The notes beneath the pieces were generated by a model that worked only from the letters and a program-made list of their open reading frames with translations, made no database searches and was not told where the DNA came from. A stretch of 35,613 nucleotides of DNA from Acinetobacter gyllenbergii CIP 110306 = MTCC 11365 (GTDB lineage: Bacteria; Pseudomonadota; Gammaproteobacteria; Pseudomonadales; Moraxellaceae). Every line of letters starts with the position of its first letter. Positions within the stretch are counted from its first letter, which is position 1. Shown here in pieces: positions 6,559-15,440 of this stretch. The DNA lies in the NCBI RefSeq assembly GCF_000413855.1, contig NZ_ATGG01000005.1, positions 1-35,613 of the forward strand, written 5' to 3'. The position numbers were made by a program, and so were the translations under genes.

Positions 6559-8439
6559 ATGCAAAGTACTGCAAAAAAAGCCGCATTGCCCGCGGTGACG
6601 CTGGCAGCATTAGGGGTGGTATTTGGAGACATTGGGACCAGTCCGCTCTATGCAATACGGCAATGCTTTGTCACAGGACATGTTGATATCAGTGAAGCGA
6701 GTATTCTTGGTATTCTTTCTCTGATCTTCTGGTGTATGAACCTGACCATCAGTTTTAAGTATGTTTCAATGATCATGCGTGCGGACAACAATGGCGAAGG
6801 CGGGATCATGTCACTGCTCGCACTGAATCTGCGCTCCTCCGTTTTTAGCAATAAAAATAAAATCTTTCTGATTGCATTGGGCTTTATCGGCGCATCACTG
6901 TTTTTTGGTGACGGGATCATTACCCCAGCAATTTCAGTCCTGTCTGCGATTGAAGGTTTGAGTCTGGTGACACCTGCTTTAGATCGCTGGCTGGTTCCGA
7001 TTGCTTTGGGTATTCTCACGGCATTATTTATGGTGCAGCGGCATGGTACTGCCACCATGGGGAAATTCTTTGGCCCAATTACACTGTTATGGTTTGCTTC
7101 GATTGGTCTGATTGGTCTCTGGAGCATTATCCAGACCCCGTATGTATTGATGATGGTCAATCCGTATTGGGCATTCCATTTTGTCTTTGATCAACCGACA
7201 GTTGCCTTTATCACTATGGGTGCGGTGATTCTGACCATGACTGGCGGTGAGGCGCTGTATGCCGATATGGGACATTTTGGACGCTTGCCGATTAAATTGG
7301 CGTGGTTCTTGGTGGTACTGCCATGCTTACTTTTAAACTATGCAGGACAAGGCGCATTACTATTACGTGATGCTAAAGCTATTGAAAACCCGTTCTATTT
7401 GCTGGTTCCTGATTGGGCTTTATTCCCGATGATTGGCTTGGCGACGGCAGCAGCCGTGATTGCATCTCAAGCGGTGATCACAGGTGTATTTTCGATGGCC
7501 AATCAAGCCATTCAATTACGTTATTTACCACGCTTAACCGTGCACCATACCTCGGATGTGGAACAAGGGCAGATCTATTTGCCATTCATTAACTGGGTGT
7601 TGTTTATCTCGGTGGTGATCCTGATTCTACTGTTTGAAAGCAGTGCCGAGTTGGCCAGTGCTTATGGTGTTGCGGTGACCATGACCATGCTCTGCGGAAC
7701 CATTCTAATTTCGACTTTGGCCTATGGCGTATGGCGTTGGCCATTGTGGAAAGTGGCTTTATTTGCGGTACCGTTCCTGATCATTGACTTAATTTTTGTC
7801 GGTTCAACCTCATTAAAAATCTTGTCGGGCGGTTGGGTGCCGATCTTGATTGGTGTGGTGGTGTATACCATTTTAATGACGTGGAAACGTGGTCGCGAAA
7901 TCGTTTATACCCGTATGGAAACCAATGCCTTGCCAATTGAACTGTTTATCAAGAGCATTGGCATGAGCAAAGAAACCCATTTTGTGCCAGGTGAAGCGAT
8001 TTTCTTAACAGGAACCCCAAACATTGTGCCGCATGCGATGTTACACAACATCAAGCACAATAAAGTGCTGCATGAGCGTAATGTCATGGTCACGGTCTAT
8101 ACCCAAGATATTCCCTATGTGGCAGATGAGGATCGCTTAAAAGTTGAAAAACTGGATGAGCATTTTTATCGTATCTATATTTATTATGGCTTTAAAGATC
8201 AGCCGAATGTACCGAATGCATTAGAACAAGCTTATAAGGAGCTTGGTTTTGAATTCGATATGATGCAAATGAGCTTCTTTATTTCACGTGATCGTATTGT
8301 GCATACCGTGGGCGATGGCATGTCGCCGTGGCGTGAAAAGTTATTTATCTCGATGCAGCGTAATACCAGTCCTGTCAGTGACTTCTATCAGATTCCAACC
8401 AACCGTGTGGTGGAGTTGGGTAGTCAGATCGAAATTTAA
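6559..8439 (+). CDS. kup: Kup-family low-affinity potassium transporter
   Basis: 626 residues, the usual Kup length. The signature GDIGTSPLY is at 23-31, where Asp24 is the conserved acidic residue of the first helix. About 12 hydrophobic segments occupy residues 10-455, including [19 protein letters not shown] and [14 protein letters not shown], followed by a hydrophilic cytoplasmic C-terminal domain (about 460-626). It imports K+ across the inner membrane, probably with protons. It appears monocistronic: tRNA-Ser is divergent upstream and a strong terminator follows 11 bases after the stop. The SD is weak (GAAGA before CATCATATG). Confidence 0.95.
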   Translation: MQSTAKKAALPAVTLAALGVVFGDIGTSPLYAIRQCFVTGHVDISEASILGILSLIFWCMNLTISFKYVSMIMRADNNGEGGIMSLLALNLRSSVFSNKNKIFLIALGFIGASLFFGDGIITPAISVLSAIEGLSLVTPALDRWLVPIALGILTALFMVQRHGTATMGKFFGPITLLWFASIGLIGLWSIIQTPYVLMMVNPYWAFHFVFDQPTVAFITMGAVILTMTGGEALYADMGHFGRLPIKLAWFLVVLPCLLLNYAGQGALLLRDAKAIENPFYLLVPDWALFPMIGLATAAAVIASQAVITGVFSMANQAIQLRYLPRLTVHHTSDVEQGQIYLPFINWVLFISVVILILLFESSAELASAYGVAVTMTMLCGTILISTLAYGVWRWPLWKVALFAVPFLIIDLIFVGSTSLKILSGGWVPILIGVVVYTILMTWKRGREIVYTRMETNALPIELFIKSIGMSKETHFVPGEAIFLTGTPNIVPHAMLHNIKHNKVLHERNVMVTVYTQDIPYVADEDRLKVEKLDEHFYRIYIYYGFKDQPNVPNALEQAYKELGFEFDMMQMSFFISRDRIVHTVGDGMSPWREKLFISMQRNTSPVSDFYQIPTNRVVELGSQIEI

Positions 8440-8450
8440 TAACACTATAG

Positions 8451-8477
8451 AAAAAGGCACTTTCGAGTGCCTTTTTT
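8451..8477 (+). terminator. Rho-independent terminator of kup
   Basis: AAAAAGGCACT, TTCG loop, AGTGCC and a run of six T. It has an 11-bp stem counting the A/T flank and lies 11 bases after the kup stop. Confidence 0.9.
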
Positions 8478-8596
8478 ATTGTCTGTTGCCTGAGTGTACA
8501 GATTTGCGACATAAAATGTCGCTCTGGGCTGAAACTCAATATACACAGGGCTTTTGAGTTGTTAAGCTGCGCGTTCATATTGATTTTGATGTAGTT

Positions 8597-9670
8597 ATGG
8601 CAAAGAGACCAACCCGAAAGAGTAAAAGCCCATTTGCTTTTTTGAGCCAAAATGTTGGAAAAATGATGTTGGCACTGGTCGCAACAGGGAGTTTTGCGAT
8701 CGCATTTGGCAGTGAAAAAATTTCCAAGTTCATCCCATTTCAATCTAGTAATACGGGATGTTTAAAACAGTTTTATCGTGATGTTCCGCCTTTACTCAGC
8801 AAAGACAGTCTGAAAAAAGACAGCTATGCACTGTGTTTTAATGATTTTAATGTGATGTACTCAGGTATTTCCAAGACCCCATTATGGACGGCAGAATATC
8901 TGACCCCAGAACGCTTAAGCGTCAAAATTAAACGGGAAGATAATTTCCACGAGGAAACACGAGTAAAGCCCGCTCATCGTGCTTTATTGTCAGACTATCG
9001 TGGTTCTGGCTATGACCGTGGTCATATGGCACCGAATGGTGATATGAATAATACGGCGGCACAGTATGACAGCTTCTCACTGGCCAATATGGTGCCACAA
9101 GCGCCGAAGAATAATCAGGAAGTGTGGCGTAAATTAGAAGAAGCGGTACGCTCGATGGTGACCAAACAGCATAAAGATGCCTATGTGCTGACGGGTCCTG
9201 TGTTTGAAGGCAAACGCCTGAAAACCATTGGCAGTGGTGTGATTGTACCAACTGCAGTGTACAAAGCGGTGTATTTACCCAAGCAAGGGATTATAGGGGC
9301 GTATTATGCACCGAATAATAATTCTCAGCAGGTCAAAGTGGTCAGTGTTTGCTATTTGGAAGAGAAACTGGGCATTAATTTATTTCCACAGTTGACCGAG
9401 CAGCAGAAACGTAACGTCTATCAGCTGCCTGTTTCTGCGCAGCAAGTGAAGCCGAATAAAGACATTAGCTATTTGCATTGGGATGGTCAGAGTCAATGTG
9501 CTGAAGATGCTAAAACCGATGCGATTCAAGCTCAGCAACGTGAGTTTAGTTCACAACCGACCAATGCCACTGAAAGTAAATTCCCGCAAATTGATGAAGA
9601 GACCAAGCAAGCCTTGATCAATCAATTGGTGAATGCTTTGGTGCAGTATTTCTTACAAATCTTGCGATAA
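8597..9670 (+). CDS. Membrane-anchored DNA/RNA non-specific endonuclease (NUC1 family)
   Basis: 357 residues. A basic N-terminus (about 1-20) and one hydrophobic segment (about 23-38) predict a type II anchor with the catalytic domain in the periplasm. The beta-beta-alpha-Me signature is D140-R-G-H143 within RGSGYDRGHMAPNGDM, with His143 as the general base. N172/N173 in KNNQEVWRKLE supply the metal-binding Asn. A C-terminal Gln/Ala-rich tail (about 305-357) ends in a hydrophobic LVQYFLQIL helix. The family hydrolyses DNA and RNA with Mg2+. In this setting nutrient nucleic acid breakdown or processing of incoming DNA are both possible. A perfect 7-bp hairpin (8506-8522) lies in its leader. 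The SD is poor. Confidence 0.85.
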   Translation: MAKRPTRKSKSPFAFLSQNVGKMMLALVATGSFAIAFGSEKISKFIPFQSSNTGCLKQFYRDVPPLLSKDSLKKDSYALCFNDFNVMYSGISKTPLWTAEYLTPERLSVKIKREDNFHEETRVKPAHRALLSDYRGSGYDRGHMAPNGDMNNTAAQYDSFSLANMVPQAPKNNQEVWRKLEEAVRSMVTKQHKDAYVLTGPVFEGKRLKTIGSGVIVPTAVYKAVYLPKQGIIGAYYAPNNNSQQVKVVSVCYLEEKLGINLFPQLTEQQKRNVYQLPVSAQQVKPNKDISYLHWDGQSQCAEDAKTDAIQAQQREFSSQPTNATESKFPQIDEETKQALINQLVNALVQYFLQILR

Positions 9671-9738
9671 GTACGGCTTGCAAAGTCAGTCTGCTTGGCC
9701 CATGTTGTGGTATAGATAACAACAATGAGAGGGAAACG

Positions 9739-9981
9739 ATGTTTAAGCCTTTTGAACAGGGTGATGAGTCTTCAGCAATTTATGATCTGACCTTGGAAAA
9801 TCAGGTCGATTGCGTGAGTTTATATGGCAATTTGCAGATTACCAAAGATCAATCAGGCCTTAAAACCGCAAAGGCATTGCAAAGCTTTATCAATGATGTG
9901 GTTGCGGCATTGGAGAAGGGTGATTTGCCTGAGCAGATTGAACGAAAACCTGAGCAGGATATTGAAAATCCATTCCTATAA
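9739..9981 (+). CDS. Conserved-looking hypothetical protein, 80 residues
   Basis: ATG 9739 follows a good GAGAGGGA ribosome-binding site. The acidic soluble protein has no signal peptide or membrane segment. It appears to have two short strands (ENQVDCVSLYGNLQITKD) followed by a helix (AKALQSFINDVVAALEKG) and a charged tail. No family recognised. It lies 68 bases after the nuclease gene on the same strand and is followed directly by a terminator, so it may be the last gene of that transcript. The strong SD and terminator support it being real. Confidence 0.75.
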   Translation: MFKPFEQGDESSAIYDLTLENQVDCVSLYGNLQITKDQSGLKTAKALQSFINDVVAALEKGDLPEQIERKPEQDIENPFL

Positions 9982-9983
9982 AT

Positions 9984-10014
9984 AAAAAAAACAGCCGTTG
10001 CAGGCTGTTTTTTT
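9984..10014. terminator. Bidirectional terminator
   Basis: ACAGCC (9991-9996), loop GTTGCA, GGCTGT (10003-10008), flanked by an A-run on the left and a T-run on the right. It sits between the converging 80-residue protein gene and aqpZ and can serve both. Confidence 0.9.
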
Positions 10015-10028
10015 ATGCAAGGTGAGCT

Positions 10029-10718
10029 TTAGTTTTTCTCGCTACCCACCACTTTATAGATCACTGCACCAATGATGGCACCGATGATTGGCGCAACCCA
10101 GAATAACCAAAGTTGGCTGATTGCTGCTGTTTCCGCAAATAACGCAACCGCAGTACTACGAGCAGGGTTTACTGAGGTATTGGTGACTGGAATACTGATC
10201 AAGTGGATTAACGTTAAAGCTAAACCAATTGCGATTGGTGCAAAGCCCGCAGGCGCGCGACGATCTGTCGCGCCCATGATCACAATCAAGAAGAACGCAG
10301 TTAAAACCACTTCAATCAAGAACGCTGAAGCAACTGAGAAATGGTTTGGAGAAAGTTCGCCATAGCCATTAGTTGCGAAGCCGCCTGTACCTGCAAAGCC
10401 TGCTTGACCTTGTACAATGATGTACAGCACGAATGCTGCAAGCGCACCACCAATCACTTGAGACACGATATAAGGAACTAAGTCTTTTGAATCAAAACGT
10501 CCACCGACCCATAAACCGACACTGACAGCAGGGTTAAAGTGACCACCCGAAATATGACCAAACGCATAAGCGCCAGTTAATACGGTTAAACCAAACGCAA
10601 GTGCAACGCCTAAAAAACCAATGCCAAGTTCTGGGTATGCAGCTGCAAGCACAGCACTACCACAACCACCAAAAACAAGCCAAAAGGTCCCGAGAAATTC
10701 TGCTAAATATTTGTTCAT
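10029..10718 (-). CDS. aqpZ: Aquaporin Z water channel
   Basis: 229 residues from ATG 10718 ([20 protein letters not shown]). A longer frame extends upstream, but this start matches the family and has GGTGAT before it. The six-helix MIP fold shows both signature boxes: NPA at 62-64 ([10 protein letters not shown]) and NPA at 184-186 (TSVNPARS). The selectivity filter reads F42, H172, T181 and R187, the set expected of water-selective AqpZ rather than glycerol facilitators. It mediates water flux through the inner membrane. It is probably monocistronic, sharing a bidirectional terminator with the gene to its left. Confidence 0.95.
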   Translation of the reverse strand: MNKYLAEFLGTFWLVFGGCGSAVLAAAYPELGIGFLGVALAFGLTVLTGAYAFGHISGGHFNPAVSVGLWVGGRFDSKDLVPYIVSQVIGGALAAFVLYIIVQGQAGFAGTGGFATNGYGELSPNHFSVASAFLIEVVLTAFFLIVIMGATDRRAPAGFAPIAIGLALTLIHLISIPVTNTSVNPARSTAVALFAETAAISQLWLFWVAPIIGAIIGAVIYKVVGSEKN

Positions 10719-10893
10719 TGTTATCACCACATCAGTTATAAAAAATAAAAAAACAAGCATCCAAAATTTATTATGGATATGTTTAACCCTCGTGAAAAAA
10801 TTGTGAACCAATTCACATAGGTATATAGGCTCTTATATAAAACGAGTGAAAAAAACGATCAGTTGCGAAACCGTTAGTTCATGAGTGTTTTTA

Positions 10894-11901
10894 TTACGAA
10901 TTGTAAGTTATGTTGTTGTTTCGCCACTGTTGCGGGGTTTGCCCCGTCCAAATCTTAAAAGCCCGTTGAAAAGCACTTTGTTCAGAATAACAGAGCAGTA
11001 GCGCAATTTCTTGCAAACTCAGATGAGGGTCTTTTAAATATTCGGTCGCTAGCATAAAACGAACCTGCTGTACCCGTTCTTGAAACGTGGTGTCTTGTTG
11101 TTGTAAATGGCGCTGTAATTGACGCACGGAAAGACCCAGTTTCTCGGCGATAAAATCGATCTGATATTGGTTCTTTTGTAGACCAGTCAAAATGGCATGT
11201 TGTAGCCGTTGATCGAGTTGGGTCGAATTGGGTAATTGATCCAGCAAGGCGTGGGCTTGCTGTAACAACAACTGTTGCAGCGTATGATCACCTGTTCGCA
11301 GAGGTTTAAAAGCTTCACTGACAGGGATCAGGAGTTGGGTTTTAGGCTGTTCAAAACGGACTTTACAATGGAAATACTGCTCATAAATGCTGATATTTTT
11401 AGGTGCAGCATTGACGAAATGCACTTCATGCAGATGAATGGTGTCACCCGACATAAACAGTTTAAGAAACTGCACCATCAAGGCAATCGCGATTTCATCG
11501 GTCAATTGGGTCGGATGTGGTTCAGGTGCTTCCCAGCGGATAGAGCCATAAGGTTGACTAAACTCGACCACCAGCGGGCTGCCATCATAAATTAAGCGAT
11601 GAAAATCATGATAACGCGCCAAAGCTTCACCAAGATTTTCACAGGACAGGGCCAGATAGGCAATGATCCCCAAATGTTTGGGTTGTACATATTCTGCGAT
11701 TTCTAAGCCTAAACCAATTTTGGGATGGCGTTGATTCAGGTCTTCAAGTAAGTCACGCCAAATCACATAATCAAAGCGTTCCTGATTTTGAATTTTTTGT
11801 AATTGTTCAGGAATTTCAATGTTTTTTGCCTCGCAGTAGGCTTTTAATAAATGCCCCAAACCGCCAAAAACTGAGCCAGTATAGTTCTTGAGTTGAGACA
11901 T
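10894..11901 (-). CDS. AraC-family transcriptional regulator
   Basis: 335 residues from ATG 11901. GTG at 11910 is in frame, but AGAGG lies properly only before the ATG. The N-terminal about 210 residues resemble the arabinose-binding-like domain of OruR/ArgR-type AraC proteins (QPKHLGIIAYLALSCENLGEALARYHDF). The C-terminal HTH_18 domain has LQRHLQQQDTTFQERVQQVRFMLATEYL and the second helix-turn-helix IALLLCYSEQSAFQRAFKIWTGQTPQQWR. It is divergent from the histidine-cluster hydroxylase, which it probably controls through the TTGTC repeats at 11919-11958; the ligand is unknown. Confidence 0.9.
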   Translation of the reverse strand: MSQLKNYTGSVFGGLGHLLKAYCEAKNIEIPEQLQKIQNQERFDYVIWRDLLEDLNQRHPKIGLGLEIAEYVQPKHLGIIAYLALSCENLGEALARYHDFHRLIYDGSPLVVEFSQPYGSIRWEAPEPHPTQLTDEIAIALMVQFLKLFMSGDTIHLHEVHFVNAAPKNISIYEQYFHCKVRFEQPKTQLLIPVSEAFKPLRTGDHTLQQLLLQQAHALLDQLPNSTQLDQRLQHAILTGLQKNQYQIDFIAEKLGLSVRQLQRHLQQQDTTFQERVQQVRFMLATEYLKDPHLSLQEIALLLCYSEQSAFQRAFKIWTGQTPQQWRNNNITYNS

Positions 11902-11918
11902 CCTGTCCACCTCTGATC

Positions 11919-11958
11919 TTGTCGTGTTTTGTCAATATAAATATATCGTATCGTCAAT
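11919..11958 (+). promoter_or_regulatory. Putative AraC operator/promoter (site A)
   Basis: TTGTCGTGTTTTGTCAATA at 11919-11937 contains two TTGTC half-sites 10 bases apart, the one-helical-turn spacing typical of AraC-type operators. GTCAAT recurs at 11953-11958. The same three-part arrangement is found at 12732-12771 with 17 of 19 bases identical in the first part. It lies between the regulator and the hydroxylase starts. Confidence 0.6.
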
Positions 11959-12016
11959 ACTTCGCCTACAAAAATTTATATCTTGAATAAAAATAAGGAA
12001 ACATTTGGAGAAAACC

Positions 12017-12670
12017 ATGATTAAGGGTTTTATTGCAGGTTTAGCGGTTGCCAATGCATTTGAATGGTTTGCACATAAATACATTTTGCATGGGGTACAT
12101 CGTCCGGGGCAGCCACGTTATAGCCCCGTGCCGAAAAGCATGGAATCACACTGGGCACACCATCGGGAAGTGCGTAAGCAGGAATTTTCAGATGATTGCT
12201 ATGTTGAGGGCGTGGAGCATTGGCGTACCCGCAACGAAATCATGTCATTGGCTGTGGTGGCTGGCGTTGCCAGTGTGGCGTTTTACCCAATCTCAAAAGG
12301 CATGTCTTTAGCGGCACTATATAGTGCGGGTAACTATTATTATGTGCATCGTCGTGCACATTTAGAGCCTGATTGGGCAAAACGAACCATTCCTTGGCAT
12401 TATGATCACCATATGAATTCCAACCAAGATGCCAACTGGTGTGTAACGCGTCCGTGGTTTGATTATGTGATGGGTACCCGAGTGGTCTCTTCTGCGGATC
12501 TCAAAGAAGCCAATCCTTTAGGTATTCCATTGCCAGCCGCATTGTCTAAAGCACTGACTCAAGCGGTGGAAGCGGTATTCCCGGTGAAGTGGGTCGAGCA
12601 GAAACCCAAATTGGTGGCATCGCCTGCAAAGCCAACCGAGGCCGAAGCAAAACAAGAATCGGTGGCTTAA
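12017..12670 (+). CDS. Fatty-acid-hydroxylase-like histidine-cluster membrane protein
   Basis: 217 residues from ATG 12017 (GGAG at 12007-12010 favours this over TTG 12005). Histidine clusters are HKYILH near residue 20, HWAHHREVR near 47-51, HRRAH and HYDHH near 115-135. This is the pattern of diiron sterol desaturase/fatty acid hydroxylase proteins, which use O2 on lipid substrates in the membrane. Two hydrophobic stretches lie at about 1-20 and 75-105. The C-terminal about 20 residues (KPTEAEAKQE) are hydrophilic and low complexity. The substrate cannot be read from the sequence. The divergent AraC regulator and the operator-like repeats upstream suggest inducible expression. Confidence 0.7.
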   Translation: MIKGFIAGLAVANAFEWFAHKYILHGVHRPGQPRYSPVPKSMESHWAHHREVRKQEFSDDCYVEGVEHWRTRNEIMSLAVVAGVASVAFYPISKGMSLAALYSAGNYYYVHRRAHLEPDWAKRTIPWHYDHHMNSNQDANWCVTRPWFDYVMGTRVVSSADLKEANPLGIPLPAALSKALTQAVEAVFPVKWVEQKPKLVASPAKPTEAEAKQESVA

Positions 12671-12700
12671 ACTGAATAGATGTTGGGGAGTAAGCTTTTT

Positions 12701-12771
12701 ATTGACAAATCATGACATCAAGCCTGAGGTTTTGTCGTGAATTGTCAATAAAATTGGTTTTTAATGTCAAT
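12701..12771 (+). promoter_or_regulatory. Duplicated operator-like repeats downstream of the hydroxylase (sites B and C)
   Basis: Site B, TTGTCGTGAATTGTCAATA (12732-12750), is 17/19 identical to site A and is again followed by GTCAAT exactly 34 bases after the site start (12766-12771). Site C (12701-12718) is the same motif on the opposite strand (15 of 18 positions). B and C together form a 17-bp imperfect inverted repeat, so in RNA they could also fold as a hairpin. Confidence 0.55.
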
Positions 12772-12906
12772 ATCTTTGTGTATTTTCTCGCTAATTTAGC
12801 TCAAGCATTTTAAGTGCTCAGAATTTGTTCAAAATAACGAGATGATGCTTACCCTCTAGCGTTGTATAACGCAGTTTCCATACCTTGCTCAGCAAGGTAT
12901 TTTTTT
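12772..12906 (+). ncRNA. Candidate small RNA or structured 3' UTR
   Basis: No ORF of useful length exists here. Hairpins visible are AGCAT/GTGCT near 12804-12820, GCGTT-GTAT-AACGC at 12859-12872, and a strong terminator stem 12880-12888/12892-12900 followed by seven T (12901-12906 plus the stem end). The operator-like copy at 12732-12771 could place a promoter just upstream, giving a transcript of roughly 130 nt. The alternative is that this is the 230-nt 3' UTR and terminator of the hydroxylase mRNA. Confidence 0.4.
12880..12906 (+). terminator. Rho-independent terminator, plus strand
   Basis: ATACCTTGC, loop TCA, GCAAGGTAT, then a T-run. The T-run is only on the plus-strand side, so it ends rightward transcription from the hydroxylase or the candidate RNA. 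Confidence 0.85.
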
Positions 12907-12931
12907 GTCCATATATCACTATTTTTAAATA

Positions 12932-12959
12932 AAAAAACCTCTTCTGCGAGAGGTTTTTT
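12932..12959 (-). terminator. Terminator of hisF
   Basis: AAAAAACCTCT, loop TCTGCG, AGAGGTTTTTT: an 11-bp stem with A/T flanks, 12 bases after the hisF stop on the minus strand. Confidence 0.85.
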
Positions 12960-12970
12960 ATCGTAAAGAA

Positions 12971-13729
12971 TTAGAGGCGCATCTCAATGCCTTGTGCGGC
13001 AAGATACTGTTTTGCCTCTGGAATGGTGTGTTGACCAAAGTGGAAAATAGAAGCAGCCAGTACTGCATCTGCACCACCTTTTAAGATACCATCGGCCAAA
13101 TGTTGTAAATTACCGACACCACCCGAAGCAATGGTCGGGATATTGACGCGATCATTAATTTGACGCATCAAGGCAATGTCATAACCTGCTTTAGTACCAT
13201 CGGCATCCATACTGGTAATTAACAATTCACCTGCACCGAAGTCGGCCATTTTCACCGCCCATTCAATCGCATCGATGCCTGTTGGCTTACGACCGCCGTG
13301 GGTAAAAATTTCCCATTTGTTCTCGCCCGTTTTTTTGGCATCAATTGCGACCACGATACATTGTGCGCCAAAGCGTTGTGAGGCTTCTTGGACAAACTCA
13401 GGGGTAAAGACCGCAGCTGAGTTGATACTGACTTTGTCCGCACCTGCATTCAACAATAAACGAATATCTTCAACTTTACGAACCCCACCACCGACAGTTA
13501 GGGGGACAAAAACGCTTTCTGCCATACGTTCTACAGTACGGTAAGTGGTGTCGCGTCCATGATGGGTAGCAGTAATATCTAAAAAGGTAATTTCATCGGC
13601 ACCTTGTTCGTTATAACGACGCGCCACTTCAACAGGGTCGCCTGCGTCACGAATATCAAGGAATTGAACGCCTTTGACGACTCGACCATTATCAACATCT
13701 AAGCAAGGGATAATACGTTTTGCGAGCAT
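12971..13729 (-). CDS. hisF: Imidazole glycerol phosphate synthase cyclase subunit HisF
   Basis: 252 residues from ATG 13729 ([23 protein letters not shown]). GGA upstream supports this ATG; the upstream TTG in frame is not needed. It is a (beta/alpha)8 barrel with catalytic Asp11 in CLDV and the second Asp in [13 protein letters not shown], plus phosphate-binding [10 protein letters not shown] and ASGGVGN loops. With HisH (25753-26370) it converts PRFAR and ammonia to IGP and AICAR in histidine synthesis. The two subunit genes are about 12 kb apart here. hisF is transcribed alone, divergently from thrB, with its own terminator. Confidence 0.97.
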   Translation of the reverse strand: MLAKRIIPCLDVDNGRVVKGVQFLDIRDAGDPVEVARRYNEQGADEITFLDITATHHGRDTTYRTVERMAESVFVPLTVGGGVRKVEDIRLLLNAGADKVSINSAAVFTPEFVQEASQRFGAQCIVVAIDAKKTGENKWEIFTHGGRKPTGIDAIEWAVKMADFGAGELLITSMDADGTKAGYDIALMRQINDRVNIPTIASGGVGNLQHLADGILKGGADAVLAASIFHFGQHTIPEAKQYLAAQGIEMRL

Positions 13730-13830
13730 AAAATTTTCCAAAAAATCGCCAATAAAGAAAGGGGTGCTACACCTTCATGGAGGGAACAGGTATTCTATCA
13801 AACTTCACAGCTATTTTTTGCAGGTTTTCC

Positions 13831-14781
13831 ATGTCGGTTTATACCCCGTTGAGTTTAGAAGAAGTTCAAGCCTTTGCTGAGCCTTATGGTTTAGCGGTGA
13901 TTGACCTGATTCCAATCCAAGGCGGTATTCAAAACACCAATTATTTTTTGGTGGATCAATTACAGAAACACTATGTTTTGACGGTTTTTGAAGAATTGGA
14001 TGCTGAAGGTGCAGGTGAGCTGGTGCCTGTATTAGATTGTTTGGGTGAGGCAGGTGTGCCTGTGGCAGTGCCTTTAAAGCATAGTGGGCAGGCCATTCAT
14101 ACTATTGCCGATAAGCCTGCACAAATTGCACCGCGCTTGATGGGTGAGCATCCTGAAGACGCCAGCATTATCCAAATTCAGGCGATTGCCCAAGCACAGG
14201 CAAAATTGCATTTAGCCTTACAAGGCTTTCCTTTAGAACGTGATTTCAACCGTAATCATCAATATTGGTCAGATGTCGCTGAGCAACTTAAACCAGAAAT
14301 GAATGCGCAAGATCAGGCGCTATTGGCACAGGTGTTCCAGCAGTTTGCGGCAATTACCCAGCAGCATCCAGATCGTCCGACGGGCTTTATTCATTCAGAT
14401 TTATTCAGAGATAACACCTTGTTTGAAGGTGATCACTTGCAAGGTATCCTTGATTTTTATGAATTGAATCAAGATGAATGGTTGTTTGATATTGCGATCA
14501 GTATCAATGACTTTTGTACTGCTTATCCTCAAGCGCATTTAGATCAAGCCAAGGCCGATGCCTTTCTTGCAGCATATCAAAGCGTTCGTCTACTGACTGC
14601 AGATGAGTTGGCTTGTTTAAACATTTTCTTGGCAATGGCGGCGTGCCGTTTCTGGAGTATGCGTTTACAAGTGGCGCAGAAAAATGCTGAGCAAGGGCGT
14701 ACTGGGGATGATATTTTGCAAAAAGATCCGCTGGAAATGCGCATGATGTTACAAGACCGTCTACAACGAATCACAGCTTAG
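13831..14781 (+). CDS. thrB: Homoserine kinase, APH-fold type (ThrB type II)
   Basis: 316 residues from ATG 13831 (MSVYTPLSLEEVQAFAEPYGL), the length known for the Pseudomonas-type enzyme. It has an aminoglycoside-phosphotransferase-like kinase fold: GGIQNTNYFL glycine loop at 31-40, the catalytic loop HSDLFRDN with D190 and N195, and metal-binding D208 in GILDFYE. It phosphorylates homoserine with ATP in threonine synthesis. This family is unrelated to the GHMP-type ThrB of enterobacteria. An upstream in-frame ATG at 13777 would add 18 residues without homology to the family. The next gene follows 9 bases later. Confidence 0.9.
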   Translation: MSVYTPLSLEEVQAFAEPYGLAVIDLIPIQGGIQNTNYFLVDQLQKHYVLTVFEELDAEGAGELVPVLDCLGEAGVPVAVPLKHSGQAIHTIADKPAQIAPRLMGEHPEDASIIQIQAIAQAQAKLHLALQGFPLERDFNRNHQYWSDVAEQLKPEMNAQDQALLAQVFQQFAAITQQHPDRPTGFIHSDLFRDNTLFEGDHLQGILDFYELNQDEWLFDIAISINDFCTAYPQAHLDQAKADAFLAAYQSVRLLTADELACLNIFLAMAACRFWSMRLQVAQKNAEQGRTGDDILQKDPLEMRMMLQDRLQRITA

Positions 14782-14790
14782 GAAACAGAC

Positions 14791-15408
14791 ATGCGAGATC
14801 AAGGTCGTTTAGTTGAATGGTTTGATGATAAGGGTTATGGCTTTATCCAACCCAATGACACCACAAAAGAGCGTGTTTTTATTCATATTAAAGACTTTGC
14901 TCGCACCGGGCCAAGACCCTTGGTCGGCTGTGCCTTGGAATATGTGGTGATTCTGGATGAGCGCGGTCGTTATCGCGCTCAACAGGCGACGTATTTGAAA
15001 GCATCGCAGGTGATTGAGCATCGTGCTCGTCCGAGTCAGCCTAAGCCGTCGAAACGCTGGTCTGCGATGCAGATTGGTATTGTGATTTATATTGTATTCA
15101 TGGTGATTGCAAGTTTGAGCAAATTATTGCCACCTTACACTTTTCTGTTCGTGAGCTTGATGAATGTGCTGAGCTATTGGCTTTACGCGCAAGATAAAGA
15201 GGCGGCACAATTGGGCAATCGACGCATCCCAGAACAGACTTTACATATTGTGGACGCTTTGGGTGGATGGTGCGGTGGTTGGCTTGCTCAGCAAAAACTG
15301 AGACATAAAACACAAAAACAACCGTTTGGTAAGATTTATTTCTGTACCATAGTCTTCCATATATTATTGATATGTTGGTTAATTTCTCCACTCAATGTGT
15401 TTTATTGA
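14791..15408 (+). CDS. Cold-shock domain / DUF1294 membrane fusion protein
   Basis: 205 residues. Residues 1-66 form a cold-shock-like OB domain (GRLVEWFDDKGYGFIQPND...RVFIHIKDF) with the aromatic nucleic-acid-binding strand. A basic linker (about 67-90) leads to a DUF1294 membrane region with three or four helices (about 92-205) and the typical LNVLSYWLYAQDKEAAQ and LHIVDALGGWCGGWLAQ blocks. It presumably tethers an RNA- or ssDNA-binding domain to the inner membrane; the function is unknown. It starts 9 bases after thrB with GGAAACAG as a weak SD and is probably cotranscribed with it. Confidence 0.85.
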   Translation: MRDQGRLVEWFDDKGYGFIQPNDTTKERVFIHIKDFARTGPRPLVGCALEYVVILDERGRYRAQQATYLKASQVIEHRARPSQPKPSKRWSAMQIGIVIYIVFMVIASLSKLLPPYTFLFVSLMNVLSYWLYAQDKEAAQLGNRRIPEQTLHIVDALGGWCGGWLAQQKLRHKTQKQPFGKIYFCTIVFHILLICWLISPLNVFY

Positions 15409-15440
15409 TCGGGGAGCTTTGTTTCTGGAGATAAATAAAA

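Noticed and set aside
6648..7160. Long minus-strand ORF (170 codons) inside kup
   Set aside because: It is antisense to a fully conserved membrane protein gene and its translation shows no recognisable domain or SD; it is a shadow frame.
8375..8743. Minus-strand ORF across the kup terminator and the nuclease start
   Set aside because: It runs through a rho-independent terminator and two real gene ends with no SD or domain.
10621..10806. Plus-strand ORF upstream of aqpZ
   Set aside because: It is antisense to the aqpZ start and leader, with no family resemblance.
10719..10811. N-terminal extension of AqpZ (31 residues)
   Set aside because: The start at 10718 matches the family N-terminus and has a suitable SD; the extension does not match the usual family N-terminus.
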